From Limnochordales bacterium (GTDB lineage: Bacteria > Bacillota > Limnochordia > Limnochordales > DUMU01), in NCBI GenBank assembly GCA_014896315.1, contig JADBKP010000009.1, positions 1-64,000 on the forward strand: a stretch of 64,000 nt of DNA, read 5' to 3'. Of the stretch, positions 26,674 to 36,038 are shown in pieces. How positions within the stretch are numbered: position 1 is the stretch's first letter; each line of letters opens with the position of its first letter. The position numbers and the translations under genes are program-made. The notes under the pieces are model-generated. The model was given only the letters and a program-made list of their open reading frames with translations. It was not told the DNA's origin and did no database searches.

Positions 26674-27852
26674 TTGGCTGGTTCAGACAAGCTGCGGGTG
26701 GTCGTCACGGGTGGCGGCACCGGCGGACATGTGTATCCCGCTCTGACTCTGGCCCGAGCACTCGTGGAGCAGGAGGCTGACGTTATCTACGTAGGGACGG
26801 ATTCGGGCCTGGAGGCGCGGCTTGCGCCGCGCGAGGGACTGACTTTCCACAGCATTTCGGCCCGGCCCCTCAAACGGTCTCGCCCCTGGACTGTGGCAGG
26901 TACCGCCCTGGCCGCCGGGGTAGGGGTGCTGCAGGCGGTCCGGATGTTGGCAAGGTTCCGGCCCGATCTGGTCATTGCCACCGGCGGGTACGTATGCGGG
27001 CCGCTGGCGCTGGCCGCTGCGCTGAGGCGAATCCCCTTGCTGGTGCAGGAGCAAAACGCTCTTCCGGGCAGGACCAGTCGCTACCTGGCCCGCTATGCCC
27101 GAGTTGTCGCTCTTGGGTTTGCCGAAGCCATCCCCTACTTCCCCGCCGCCTGCCGACCCCGTCTGGTGGTAACCGGCAATCCCGTGCGACCGGCAGTGAT
27201 CCAGGCGGAGCGGAAGGCGGGCCTCTCGTTCTTCCGTCTTGATGAACGACGACGCACGCTGCTTGTTGCCGGTGGGAGCCAGGGGGCACAGCGACTCAAC
27301 CAGGCCGTGCGCGAGGCCCTGCCCTGGCTGCTCGACCGGCCCGATCTGCAGGTTATCTGGCTGACGGGCGAGCGATCCTACCCCCAGATCGTGGCACAAC
27401 TCCCCGGGGAGTGGCGGCAGGAGAAGCTGGACGCGGACGGATATGAACAGCAGCTGGTAAGACAGCGGCACGTGCTGATCGCCCCCTACACCCATGCCAT
27501 GGCACTGGCGCTGGCTGCGGCGGACCTGGCCGTCAGCCGGGCCGGTGCCCTCTCGCTGGCGGAACTCCTGGTTCAAAAAGTCCCCGCGGTACTTGTGCCC
27601 TATCCCTTCGCTGCCGATAACCATCAACAGGCAAATGCTGAGGTGCTTGCCCGCCAGGGGGCGGCTGTGATCGTTCCTGATGCCGAGCTCAGTGGTGAGA
27701 GGCTGGTCTGCGAGTTGCAGCGCCTGCTGGATGATGCCGGCCGGCTGGCGGCCATGCGGGCCCGCGCCGCCGCTTTAGCCAAGCCCCAGGCGACCGAAGA
27801 GATTCTGTCCCTGGCCCGACGGATCATCGGGAACCAGAGTGCAAGGGAATGA
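26674..27852 (+). CDS. murG: Lipid II synthase MurG
   Basis: MurG transfers GlcNAc from UDP-GlcNAc to lipid I at the inner membrane face. The 392-residue protein shows the glycine-rich loops GGGTGGHVYPAL (residues 12-23) and GGSQGAQRLN, the NPVR segment, and SRAGALSLAELL in the donor-binding domain. TTG start after GGAGGG, contiguous with the ftsW stop. After it comes a 134-bp gap with two inverted repeats, including a CCCCC/GGGGG hairpin at 27943-27959. Confidence 0.95.
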   Translation: MAGSDKLRVVVTGGGTGGHVYPALTLARALVEQEADVIYVGTDSGLEARLAPREGLTFHSISARPLKRSRPWTVAGTALAAGVGVLQAVRMLARFRPDLVIATGGYVCGPLALAAALRRIPLLVQEQNALPGRTSRYLARYARVVALGFAEAIPYFPAACRPRLVVTGNPVRPAVIQAERKAGLSFFRLDERRRTLLVAGGSQGAQRLNQAVREALPWLLDRPDLQVIWLTGERSYPQIVAQLPGEWRQEKLDADGYEQQLVRQRHVLIAPYTHAMALALAAADLAVSRAGALSLAELLVQKVPAVLVPYPFAADNHQQANAEVLARQGAAVIVPDAELSGERLVCELQRLLDDAGRLAAMRARAAALAKPQATEEILSLARRIIGNQSARE

Positions 27853-27986
27853 AGCGAACCGGGCCGGCAGCAGCCATTTTGTGGGGTGAGCCAGAAGTCC
27901 TAAAGTTGCATAAAATGGGCCGCTCACGTAATGGGGCGGTTGCCCCCGCAAACAGGGGGTGGCCGTCGTGATGGGGGTGGCGGCCC

Positions 27987-29252
27987 GTGGAGGCCATCTG
28001 GATTCAGGGCGGCAACCAGCTCGCGGGGAATATAGCCATCTATGGGGCTAAGAACTCCGCCCTCAAGCTGATGGCAGCCGCGCTTCTCACTGACCAACCG
28101 TGCCGGCTGGATAACGTACCCGATATTCGGGATGTACGGCTGATGGTTCAGATACTGGAAGGAATGGGGGTGCAGGTACGGCGAGAGGGTGAGAGCCTTC
28201 TCATTGAGGCGAAGGAGCTGGGGACCGAGGTGCCCCCTGAGCCGGTACGGGAGATGCGAGCCGGAATTCAGGTCATGGGTCCGGTGGTGGCCCGCAAGGG
28301 GCGTATTCGGATATTCCAGCCTGGCGGGTGTTCGCTCGGGCCACGGCCCATCGACTTTCACCTGCGGGGGCTGGAGGCGATGGGGGCGAGGGTGCGGGAG
28401 GAGCACGGGTTTATCGTTGTGGAAGCGGAGCGGCTGCGGGGGACGGACATCTACCTTGACTTCCCCAGCGTGGGAGCGACCGAAAACCTGATGATGGCCG
28501 CCGTGCTGGCGGAGGGGACAACCGTAATCCACAACGCTGCTCGCGAACCGGAGATAGGCGACGCCGAAAAGTTTCTCAACCAATGCGGGGCTCGGGTAAG
28601 CGGCGCTGGAACGGGTGTTATTCGAGTCGAGGGTGTCACGTCGCTGCAAGGGACCAGTTACCAGGTGATGCCCGATCGTATCGAGGCAGCCACGTTCCTG
28701 ATAGCTGCAGCGGCAGCCGGAGCGGACCTGACGCTCAGACCGGCGCCGGTAGTTCACCTGGAAGCGGTGCTGGCCAAACTCAGCCAGATCGGTGTGGATT
28801 GGGAGAGTCCCGACCCCATGACGCTGCGGGTGCGCAGCCAGGGAGCACTTGCGGAAGGATACCGACCGGTCCACGTACGGGCCTTGCCCTATCCCGGGTT
28901 TCCCACCGACGTGCAGCCGCAGATTACCGCTCTGCTTACCCTCGCCCGCGGCACGAGCATCGTCACCGACGAAGTCCATGCGGCCCGGTTTGGATATGCC
29001 GGTGAGCTGCGGCGCATGGGGGCGCAGATCTGGGTCGAGGGCCGGACGGCGGTCATCAAGGGCTGTTCCCACCTGACCGGTGCCCGGGTGACCGCACCCG
29101 ACCTGCGGGGAGGAGCAGCTCTGATTGTGGCAGCTCTGGCGGCGGAAGGTGAAAGCCTGATCGAGGGAGTGGTGCACCTTGACCGGGGATATGCCCGGCT
29201 GGAGGAACGACTGCGGCAGGTAGGAGCAAGGATCTGCCGCCTGGAAGTCTAG
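27987..29252 (+). CDS. murA: UDP-GlcNAc 1-carboxyvinyltransferase MurA
   Basis: MurA performs the first committed step of peptidoglycan synthesis using PEP. The 421-residue protein begins WIQGGNQLAGNIAIYGAKN, with the substrate-binding Lys-Asn pair near 22-23. The catalytic loop PGGCSLGPRPID carries Cys at position 115, the residue alkylated by fosfomycin, so the enzyme should be fosfomycin-sensitive by this criterion. GTG start after a G-rich box. Confidence 0.95.
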   Translation: MEAIWIQGGNQLAGNIAIYGAKNSALKLMAAALLTDQPCRLDNVPDIRDVRLMVQILEGMGVQVRREGESLLIEAKELGTEVPPEPVREMRAGIQVMGPVVARKGRIRIFQPGGCSLGPRPIDFHLRGLEAMGARVREEHGFIVVEAERLRGTDIYLDFPSVGATENLMMAAVLAEGTTVIHNAAREPEIGDAEKFLNQCGARVSGAGTGVIRVEGVTSLQGTSYQVMPDRIEAATFLIAAAAAGADLTLRPAPVVHLEAVLAKLSQIGVDWESPDPMTLRVRSQGALAEGYRPVHVRALPYPGFPTDVQPQITALLTLARGTSIVTDEVHAARFGYAGELRRMGAQIWVEGRTAVIKGCSHLTGARVTAPDLRGGAALIVAALAAEGESLIEGVVHLDRGYARLEERLRQVGARICRLEV

Positions 29253-29286
29253 CTTCCTCGAGTAGGTTGGTGGGGAAAGGGGGCGA

Positions 29287-30072
29287 ATGCGGCACTTGGC
29301 AGGAGCGGTTTGGCCGGAGGAACTGCCAGAGGAGCAGAAAACCGGGCGAAGAGCCGAGGTCGGCTGGCGCTGGCTGGTGGCGGTCTTTCTTCTCCTGTGC
29401 GCGATGGTGATCGTTCTCTCCTCACCTCTCCTGGCGGTCAGAGAGGTGGTGGTCAGGGGGAATCAAGCGCTCCCCGCCTGGCAGATCGAGCAGTTGGCCG
29501 ACATCAGGCCGGGTCAGCCACTCCTTCTGGTGGACAAGGCCGCTATCGAAAAGAGACTCCTCCTGCACCCCCGCATCCTGAGTGCCAGGGTAACCCGCCG
29601 GTGGCCGTCGACAGTGATAATCACCGTTCGGGAGCGGCGGGCCGTTGCCCTGCTGCCGGCCGGGGACGATTTCCTGGCCCTGGACCAGGACGGGATCCCG
29701 TTCAGCCTGGCTGATCCCGCCCGCGAAGCGAAACTGCCGGTAATCACCGGCCTGCGCGTGCCATCACTGGCGATGGGAGTACGGTTGAAGGACACCGGCC
29801 TGGAGCGCGTGCTCGCTCTCCTGGAAGTTCTGCCGGAACAGTTGCAGGGAAAGGTGGCGGAGATACATGTCTCTGAGCTCGCCGGTGAACCGGTACTGCG
29901 CCTGTACCTCGCGTCGCTGCTGGCGGTGGACATGCCTGCCGATCCGGCCCGTTTTGGCGAGGCCCTCTCCCGGCTCGTAGCGATATTGCCCCATGTCTCT
30001 ACCTACGGAGCGGGCTGGGTTCTTGACTTATCATCTTCCACGGGCGCACTGCTGCGCCAGGAAGGAAAGTGA
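29287..30072 (+). CDS. ftsQ: Cell division protein FtsQ/DivIB
   Basis: A 261-residue bitopic divisome protein: a cytoplasmic tail of about 28 residues, one transmembrane helix (about 29-49), a POTRA domain ([20 protein letters not shown]) and the FtsQ beta domain ([20 protein letters not shown]). It connects FtsL/DivIC to the septal synthases. ATG behind AAAGGGGG, 34 bp after murA. Confidence 0.92.
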   Translation: MRHLAGAVWPEELPEEQKTGRRAEVGWRWLVAVFLLLCAMVIVLSSPLLAVREVVVRGNQALPAWQIEQLADIRPGQPLLLVDKAAIEKRLLLHPRILSARVTRRWPSTVIITVRERRAVALLPAGDDFLALDQDGIPFSLADPAREAKLPVITGLRVPSLAMGVRLKDTGLERVLALLEVLPEQLQGKVAEIHVSELAGEPVLRLYLASLLAVDMPADPARFGEALSRLVAILPHVSTYGAGWVLDLSSSTGALLRQEGK

Positions 30073-30163
30073 GCTTGGCTGTGGAATGTACAAAAGATAT
30101 TGTCAACCGAAAGTGACTTCCAGCCGGTTAACTGGAATTGGTGGCAGCGCTGGGGGGAGAACG

Positions 30164-31213
30164 GTGCTAGAACTAGAGAAGGATACTGGCCATTTTGCCC
30201 AGATCAAGGTGGCGGGGGTTGGCGGTGGAGGCAGTAACGCAGTCAACCGCATGATTGAGGCAGGGCTTTCGGGGGTCCAGTTTATTGCCATGAATACCGA
30301 CGCCCAGGCCCTGCAGATCTGCAAAGCCGAGATCAAGATCCAGCTAGGTGCTAAACTGACCAAGGGGCTAGGTGCGGGTTCAAACCCGGAGGTAGGCAGC
30401 AAGGCGGCGGAGGAGAGCCGGGAGCAGATCCGCGAAGCCCTGGCCGGGGCGGACATGGTCTTCATAACCGCCGGAATGGGCGGTGGGACGGGGACCGGTG
30501 GCTGTCCCATCGTGGCGGAGGTGGCCCGCGAGCTGAACGCCCTGACGGTGGGGGTTGTCACGCGGCCCTTCTCCTTTGAAGGTCGGAGGCGGGCGCTGCA
30601 GGCAGAGCGGGGGATCGAAGCGCTCAAGAAGAACGTCGATACGCTGATCACCATTCCCAACGATCGTTTGCTGCAGGTAGTCGACAAGAAGACGTCGATC
30701 GTCGAAGCTTTCCGCGTGGCCGACGATGTCCTGCGTCAGGGCGTTCAGGGTATCTCGGACCTGATCACCGTTCCCGGGCTGATAAACCTTGATTTTGCCG
30801 ACGTGCGCACCATCATGACCAATGCCGGTTCTGCCCTGATGGGGATCGGGCGGGCAACGGGCGAGGATCGAGCGGCCAAAGCGGCACGGATGGCCATCTC
30901 CAGCCCGCTTTTGGAGGCATCGATCGAAGGCGCGAAAGGAATCCTGCTCAACATAACCGGTAGCTCCAACCTGGGGCTGTTTGAGGTAAACGAGGCGGCC
31001 GAGATCGTGGCTGAGGCGGCCGATCCCGAAGCCAACATCATATTCGGGGCTGTCATCGATGAAAGCCTGCAGGACGAGATTCGCGTCACAGTGATAGCGA
31101 CCGGCTTCGAGCCGCGATCCGCCGAGGAAGACGACAGAAAAGTCGAAGGTTTTGAGATCAGGCCCTTCACCAACGACGAGCTGGACATCCCCGCTTTCCT
31201 GCGCCGGCGCTGA
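30164..31213 (+). CDS. ftsZ: Cell division GTPase FtsZ
   Basis: The tubulin homologue that forms the Z ring. The 349-residue protein has the N-terminal [13 protein letters not shown], the GTP-binding signature GGGTGTG (about residues 106-112), followed by GCPIVAEVA, the T7-loop region NLDFADVR, and the conserved C-terminal peptide [12 protein letters not shown] used to bind FtsA/SepF-type anchors. GTG 30164 gives the family N-terminus and has GGGGGGA at 6 nt. FtsA is not encoded nearby. A GCTCCG/CGGAGC hairpin (31223-31239) without T-tract lies between the convergent ftsZ and sigE. Confidence 0.97.
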   Translation: MLELEKDTGHFAQIKVAGVGGGGSNAVNRMIEAGLSGVQFIAMNTDAQALQICKAEIKIQLGAKLTKGLGAGSNPEVGSKAAEESREQIREALAGADMVFITAGMGGGTGTGGCPIVAEVARELNALTVGVVTRPFSFEGRRRALQAERGIEALKKNVDTLITIPNDRLLQVVDKKTSIVEAFRVADDVLRQGVQGISDLITVPGLINLDFADVRTIMTNAGSALMGIGRATGEDRAAKAARMAISSPLLEASIEGAKGILLNITGSSNLGLFEVNEAAEIVAEAADPEANIIFGAVIDESLQDEIRVTVIATGFEPRSAEEDDRKVEGFEIRPFTNDELDIPAFLRRR

Positions 31214-31298
31214 GCCCGGCCGGCTCCGGCGAACGGAGCGTTGCGAGAGGGCCGGGAGGCTCGCGACGGGAACGGCCACTCGGCAGCCGTTGCCCCTC

Positions 31299-32057
31299 TT
31301 AGCCGCTCTCTGCTCTGCTCATCTCCCGCCGCAGTTTCTTCAAGATACGCTTCTCCAGCCGGGAAATGTAGCTTTGCGAGATGCCAAGGAGGTCGGCGAC
31401 CTCCTTTTGCGTTTTTTCCTGCCCGTCCCGCAGCCCGAAACGCAGCTCCATGATGAGTTGCTCGCGGGGATTGAGACAGGCGAGCGCGCGGGCCAGAAGG
31501 GCTCGTTCTACTTCTTCGTCGAGGCGCTTGTTTACGTTACTCTCCGCCCACAGCACGTCGGAGAGTCGGAGCTCATTGCCGTCCCAGTCGGTAGTGAGTG
31601 GTTCATCGATGGAGATCTCCGTCCGGGTCTTGCTGTTGCGCCGCAGGTACATGAGAATTTCGTTTTCAATGCACTTGGACGCATAGGTAGCAAGTTTGAT
31701 TCGCTTGCTGGGATCAAAGGTCTGGACCGCCTTGATCAGGCCGATAGTACCAATCGAGATCAGATCCTCGACTGGGATACCCGTGTTTTCAAACTTGCGG
31801 GCGATGTAGACGACCAGGCGCAGATTATGCTCGATCAGGGGTGTGCGCACCCCTTGATCCCCGGCAGCCAGCCGGCGCAGGAGCTCGGCCTCCTGTGCTG
31901 CGGAAAGGGGCGGTGGCAGCACCGGGCGGCTATCCACGTGGTAGACGGGAGAGGGAGCCCGAAAGAGACGGTCAAATGCCTGGCGTAACCGGTGCCACGC
32001 CCGCAGCAAGCGTATCCGAGTGTGGATGGTGGCGTCAGGCAGGGCTAGCCGAAGCAT
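31299..32057 (-). CDS. sigE: Sporulation sigma factor SigE (pro-sigma-E)
   Basis: The early mother-cell sigma factor. The 252-residue protein contains [21 protein letters not shown] (region 2) and [14 protein letters not shown] (region 4.2), near-identical in type to Bacillus SigE. An N-terminal pro-sequence of about 30-35 basic/hydrophobic residues precedes [14 protein letters not shown], where SpoIIGA would cut. ATG 32057 is set by AAGGAGGAGGT and family length. It overlaps the upstream spoIIGA by 23 bp. Oddly, the operon is on the minus strand, convergent with ftsZ. Confidence 0.96.
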   Translation of the reverse strand: MLRLALPDATIHTRIRLLRAWHRLRQAFDRLFRAPSPVYHVDSRPVLPPPLSAAQEAELLRRLAAGDQGVRTPLIEHNLRLVVYIARKFENTGIPVEDLISIGTIGLIKAVQTFDPSKRIKLATYASKCIENEILMYLRRNSKTRTEISIDEPLTTDWDGNELRLSDVLWAESNVNKRLDEEVERALLARALACLNPREQLIMELRFGLRDGQEKTQKEVADLLGISQSYISRLEKRILKKLRREMSRAESG

Positions 32058-33033
32058 GGCCGGACTTACCTCCTCCTTGAGCAGGGGTGAACGGATCAAC
32101 GGCTTGAGATAAACCGGTGCGGCTGGCAGGGGAGAGGAGCGCTCCAGGTACGAGCGCCTGGTAGATTCCGTCTTTGTCCAGACGGTGGGGGAGGAAAGCG
32201 ACCAGGCAAGCGCGGTTTTCATAGATCCCTTCCACTGTCCGCACCAGTACCCGGTCGGGACGGAGAGCCCAGAGTATACCCCGATCCTGTCCCAGGCTGG
32301 AAAAGGGTACGGGGCACAACCTGCCCTCAAGCTCCGGGTTCTCCAGGGCCGTCGCTGCTGTCAACTCGCCCCGGTCCAGGGAGACCAGGGCTCGCCACAG
32401 CACCGGCGGTAACAGGAGCCGTGCGGCCCCGGAATCACAGATCAACACCGGGCGGCCCATGACGGGGTCCCTGAGTTGATTGCCGGTATCGAGCAGCGCC
32501 GGTAGGTTGACGGCTTTTCCTGCCAGGCTGATGGTTACCTGCAACTGGTAGAGGCGTCGCCAGGCGTGGCGATGGAGAGCGCCCCACACCCTGCTGGCCA
32601 GTGTGGGAACAGCTACCAGGAAGGCGACGCTGCCAGCGGTCCAATGGGGCGCTCCGGGATCGCCCAGCAAATAGGCGACGGTAATAGCCATGCCGGCGGC
32701 GACGATCGCCAGCAGAAAGAAAGTGGCGCAGATCTGTACAAACCGCCGCCCTGAGAACGGTGCAAAGGCGATAGCCAGCATGGCGATACCGGCAAGAATA
32801 ATGACGGGCAGAGAGCGCCACGGGATGCCAGGCCACAGCAGGCCGAGCAGAGATAGCCTGTATATGACGTAATACGCGCTGCCCGTGAGAGCAGAAAAGA
32901 AGAGACGAATGCGGGAGGTGAAAAGTCCAAGAGCGTGGGCCGTCGCCCTTAGCAACCACCCATCGGCGATCACGTTAAGCATCACTTGCAGAGCCAGTTC
33001 ATCCAGGTACAGGTATTGAACCTCATCCTCCAT
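32035..33033 (-). CDS. spoIIGA: Pro-sigma-E processing protease SpoIIGA
   Basis: SpoIIGA is the membrane-embedded aspartic protease that activates pro-sigma-E when signalled by SpoIIR. The 332-residue protein has five or so N-terminal membrane spans (residues 1-160) and a soluble domain with [12 protein letters not shown], containing the catalytic Asp of the DTGN motif. The N-terminus [16 protein letters not shown] matches the family start, supporting ATG 33033 (GGGGG at 9 nt). It is divergent from sigG; upstream is a 13-bp tandem repeat. No clear Spo0A box was seen. Confidence 0.92.
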   Translation of the reverse strand: MEDEVQYLYLDELALQVMLNVIADGWLLRATAHALGLFTSRIRLFFSALTGSAYYVIYRLSLLGLLWPGIPWRSLPVIILAGIAMLAIAFAPFSGRRFVQICATFFLLAIVAAGMAITVAYLLGDPGAPHWTAGSVAFLVAVPTLASRVWGALHRHAWRRLYQLQVTISLAGKAVNLPALLDTGNQLRDPVMGRPVLICDSGAARLLLPPVLWRALVSLDRGELTAATALENPELEGRLCPVPFSSLGQDRGILWALRPDRVLVRTVEGIYENRACLVAFLPHRLDKDGIYQALVPGALLSPASRTGLSQAVDPFTPAQGGGKSGHASASPA

Positions 33034-33078
33034 GAGACCTGTCCCCCTAGCTCCCAATCCACATTCCGAGCGGAGTCT

Positions 33079-33104
33079 TCTATTCCCCCACTCTATTCCC
33101 CCGG
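33079..33104. repeat. 13-bp tandem repeat upstream of spoIIGA
   Basis: TCTATTCCCCC occurs at 33079-33089 and again at 33092-33102 (13-bp period) in the 156-bp gap between divergent spoIIGA and sigG. On the spoIIGA-coding strand it reads GGGGGAATAGA twice, 46-78 nt before the start codon. Confidence 0.7.
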
Positions 33105-33133
33105 CCGCTTCCATATGACGGCAGATCAGCTTG

Positions 33134-33162
33134 GAATAGTCCTCCTGTTTGCGGGCCATACT
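33134..33162 (+). promoter_or_regulatory. Sigma-F/G-type promoter of sigG
   Basis: GAATA (33134-33138), a 15-bp spacer, and GGCCATACT (33154-33162). The -10 matches the forespore consensus GGNNANANT completely; the -35 matches GYWTA except one base. The predicted start is about 20 bp before the sigG ATG. sigG is a known sigma-F target that also autoregulates. Confidence 0.65.
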
Positions 33163-33189
33163 CTGGGTAGGCTTGCGGGAGGGAACAGT

Positions 33190-33966
33190 ATGACCAACAA
33201 AGTCGAGATATGCGGTGTCAACACCTCGAAGCTCCCCGTGCTTTCTTGCGCCCGGATGCGTGAGTTGCTGGCCCGTATGCGCCAGGGCGACAAAGAGGCT
33301 CGCAACGAGCTGATCCAGGGAAACCTCCGGCTTGTGCTCAGCGTTATCCAGCGGTTTAACAACCGGGGCGAGCAAGCCGATGACCTCTTCCAGGTCGGTT
33401 GTATCGGACTTATGAAGGCCATCGACAACTTCGATCTCAGCCAGGATGTGAAGTTTTCTACCTACGCCGTTCCCATGATCATCGGCGAGATCCGGAGGTA
33501 TCTGCGGGACAACAACCCGATCAGGGTGAGCCGTTCATTGCGGGATATAGCGTACAAAGCCCTTCAGGTTCGCGATCAGCTCACCAACAAGTATGCCAAG
33601 GAGCCCACCATCGCTCAACTCGCGGAGGAGCTGAAGATTCCGAGGGAAGAGGTGGTTTTTGCCCTGGATGCAATACAAGAGCCCATTTCCTTGTTCGAGC
33701 CGATTTATCACGATGGCGGTGATCCGATTTACGTAATGGACCAGATCGGCGATGAGAAAAACCAGGATAGCAATTGGCTCGATGAGCTGTCCATCAAAGA
33801 GGCTATGGCCAAGCTGAACGAACGAGAACGGCTTATCCTTCACAAACGTTTCTTCGACGGGCGTACCCAGATGGAAGTGGCCCAGGAGATTGGCATCTCC
33901 CAGGCGCAGGTATCGCGATTGGAGAAGGCAGCTTTAAAGAGCCTGCGCCGCTTCCTGGCCAGCTAG
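33190..33966 (+). CDS. sigG: Late forespore sigma factor SigG
   Basis: The 258-residue protein starts NKVEICGVNTSKLPVL, the hallmark SigG N-terminus, and contains RRYLRDNNPIRVSRSLRDIA, FEPIYHDGGDPIYVMDQI and EIGISQAQVSRLEKAA. Sigma-G drives the late forespore programme. ATG 33190 follows GGGAGGG and lies just behind a sigma-F/G-type promoter. spoIIR follows in the same direction with a 10-bp gap. Confidence 0.97.
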   Translation: MTNKVEICGVNTSKLPVLSCARMRELLARMRQGDKEARNELIQGNLRLVLSVIQRFNNRGEQADDLFQVGCIGLMKAIDNFDLSQDVKFSTYAVPMIIGEIRRYLRDNNPIRVSRSLRDIAYKALQVRDQLTNKYAKEPTIAQLAEELKIPREEVVFALDAIQEPISLFEPIYHDGGDPIYVMDQIGDEKNQDSNWLDELSIKEAMAKLNERERLILHKRFFDGRTQMEVAQEIGISQAQVSRLEKAALKSLRRFLAS

Positions 33967-33976
33967 AAAGAGTTCG

Positions 33977-34771
33977 GTGAGAAAACGCGGAAGGATGTAC
34001 GTGCGGGTGAAGTTCACAAAAGAAACTGAGGCTGGAGGAAGTGCCTGGTTTCTTCGCCTGATAAGTTTTCTGGCGGGTTTGCTTATCGTGCTGGGATTAC
34101 CGTTAACGGTCCGGGCCGGCACAGCAGAGCGCGCGGAGAGGAGCTGGCCGGCGGCAGAGACACAGGAAGCTGTCCTGGCCTATAACCCCCATAACCTCTT
34201 GCGCCTCCACATTCTTGCCAACAGTGATGATCCCTCCGATCAGCAGCTCAAACTCCGGGTGCGCGACCAGCTTCTGGAGATTACCGCAGGACTTTTCGGT
34301 TCGGTGCGCAGCGCCACGGAGGCGGAATGGCTGGTCCGTCTGCACAAGGCTGAACTGGAGGCGGCGGCCCTGCGGGAGATCCGTCTGGCCGGCAAGAGCT
34401 ACGGGGTACGGCTGGAGATCGGGGACGTCTACTTTCCCGATCGACGATACGGATCGCTGGTCTACCCGGCCGGTATCTATCGGGCTGTTCAGGTCGTTTT
34501 AGGGGAGGGGCGGGGGGCGAACTGGTGGTGCGTTCTCTTCCCACCGCTTTGTCTCGATTCGGGAACTGGTACGGCGAAAAGCGCAGGAGGGAAAACTGCC
34601 GCGGCGGCGCCGCCTACGGGATTGGGTGTGGCGCGGGCTGCCGCAACCTCAGGCGCGAGGGGTAACTCCGGAGCTATGGACCGGGATGCGGGCCGGGCGG
34701 TACGGGTAAAGATAGGATGGAAATGGCTTCCGGATGACTGGTGGAGTCAGGTGCGTGGCTGGTTTCGGTAG
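33977..34771 (+). CDS. spoIIR: Stage II sporulation protein R
   Basis: SpoIIR is the forespore signal secreted to trigger SpoIIGA. The 264-residue protein has a membrane signal segment at about 26-47, the family block LLRLHILANSDDPSDQQLKLRVRDQLL, and NWWCVLFPPLCL near residue 180. The C-terminal 70 residues are Ala/Gly-rich and less conserved. GTG start with an AAAGAG box; ATG 33995 is an alternative. It lies directly after sigG, although the family is normally transcribed by sigma-F, so it may share the sigG promoter. Confidence 0.93.
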   Translation: MRKRGRMYVRVKFTKETEAGGSAWFLRLISFLAGLLIVLGLPLTVRAGTAERAERSWPAAETQEAVLAYNPHNLLRLHILANSDDPSDQQLKLRVRDQLLEITAGLFGSVRSATEAEWLVRLHKAELEAAALREIRLAGKSYGVRLEIGDVYFPDRRYGSLVYPAGIYRAVQVVLGEGRGANWWCVLFPPLCLDSGTGTAKSAGGKTAAAAPPTGLGVARAAATSGARGNSGAMDRDAGRAVRVKIGWKWLPDDWWSQVRGWFR

Positions 34772-34813
34772 ACTTCCGGTACTCCCGCCTTCATAAAATG
34801 CAGTAAGGCGGGG

Positions 34814-35170
34814 ATGCCCATGATGATCACCAGTTCGGAGTTGCGAGAGCGCGAGATCATCAATCTGGTGGACGGCCGGCGTCTGGGGAATCTGTATGAC
34901 CTGGAACTCAACCCCGATACGGGGGAAGTGATGGCTCTTATTCTGCCGGAAATAGAGGGACGTTTCCTGTGGCGCCGCGTGAACGAGTTTCAGATCCCCT
35001 GGTCCCAAGTGGTGTTGATTGGTGTAGACTGTATCCTGGTGGAATGTCCGGAACTGGCAGACCCCGCATACCAGATGCCAAAACGGCGGGAGGAAGCCCG
35101 TGAACCAGGGAACAAGTTGCGCGGGGGCGCGACCCCCTCGTTTTCCGGCACAGCCCACATTCGCCCCTAA
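34814..35170 (+). CDS. YlmC/YmxH-family PRC-barrel sporulation protein
   Basis: A 118-residue protein: residues 4-82 form a PRC-barrel domain (SSELREREIINLVDGRRLG, DLELNPDTGEVMALILP) of the YlmC/YmxH family, which is linked to sporulation but biochemically undefined. The C-terminal 35 residues are low-complexity and overlap the next gene by 71 bp. A second ATG two codons later could be the start. Position between sigG and pgeF matches ylmC in Bacillus. Confidence 0.88.
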   Translation: MPMMITSSELREREIINLVDGRRLGNLYDLELNPDTGEVMALILPEIEGRFLWRRVNEFQIPWSQVVLIGVDCILVECPELADPAYQMPKRREEAREPGNKLRGGATPSFSGTAHIRP

Positions 35171-35945
35171 AGAGATTGTTGCCTGGCGCGCCCGGACGCT
35201 CCCCGGTGCATTTGCGGTCTTCACCAGCCGTCGCGGGGGAGTAAGCCCGGCGCCTTGGGCGACGCTCAACCTTGCCTACCATGTTGAAGATGAGCCAGAG
35301 CGGGTCAGGACCAACAGGGAGCGGGTAACGGAAGCTCTCAAGTTGCCCTCCTCGCTGTGGGTAACCGCTGAGCAAGTACATGGCGCCGGTGTTGGCGTGG
35401 TGGAAGAGCTCTCCGTGGAAAAGGCTGACGCCAACACTTTTCGACTGAGTTCCATTCCCGGCAAGGACGCGCTGGTTACTCCCGCGGCAGGGCTGCCGCT
35501 AGCTCTCTTCTTTGCTGACTGTGTTCCTCTCTTCTTCTCAGTCCCTGCGGCGGGAGTGGTGGGTCTTGCTCATGCCGGGTGGCGCGGGACGCTGGCAGGG
35601 GTGGCCGAGGCGACGCTGCAGGTCCTGAAGGACCGTTTCGGAGTCCATCCCGGTGATGTCTGGGTGGCCATCGGCCCTGCTATCGGTCCATGCTGCTATG
35701 AGGTGGGCGAGGAGCTGTGGCAGGCTTTCCGTCAGAAGTTTGGTGCGGCGGTGGCGGCGGATCACCGCCGGGTTGACCTGGCAGCGGCCAATCGTGAACT
35801 GCTGCTACGTTGTGGGGTTCCGGCCGGGCAGATTGAGAGTGCCGGTATCTGTACCTGCTGTCATGCTGATCTTTTCTTCTCTCACCGCCGCGATGGTTTT
35901 CCCACCGGCCGCATGGCCGCCTTGATCTACCGCCTGCCAGCCTGA
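35100..35945 (+). CDS. pgeF: Multicopper-oxidase-fold protein YfiH/PgeF
   Basis: A 281-residue member of the YfiH/YlmD laccase-domain family, reported as a purine nucleoside phosphorylase and as a peptidoglycan editing factor. Family motifs: NLAYHVEDEPERVRTNRER, EQVHG, ALFFADCVPL, GLAHAGWRGT (zinc-binding His) and IGPAIGPCCYEV (Cys). GTG 35100 is supported by GGGAGG 7 nt upstream, although it overlaps ylmC by 71 bp. Confidence 0.93.
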   Translation: MNQGTSCAGARPPRFPAQPTFAPKEIVAWRARTLPGAFAVFTSRRGGVSPAPWATLNLAYHVEDEPERVRTNRERVTEALKLPSSLWVTAEQVHGAGVGVVEELSVEKADANTFRLSSIPGKDALVTPAAGLPLALFFADCVPLFFSVPAAGVVGLAHAGWRGTLAGVAEATLQVLKDRFGVHPGDVWVAIGPAIGPCCYEVGEELWQAFRQKFGAAVAADHRRVDLAAANRELLLRCGVPAGQIESAGICTCCHADLFFSHRRDGFPTGRMAALIYRLPA

Positions 35946-36038
35946 GAACGAGCCGTTTGCCATCCGGGCTCGGGCAGCAAGTGGTGTATTATTCTTGAGG
36001 GCTGATGTATCGAACACCGGCGCTGCGAGGTGGGGGGA

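Noticed and set aside
27924-29177. 417-codon antisense frame under murA
   Set aside because: Same antisense artefact; murA is unambiguous.
33034-33189. Spo0A box upstream of spoIIGA
   Set aside because: No TGTCGAA-like sequence with the expected spacing was seen on the minus strand.
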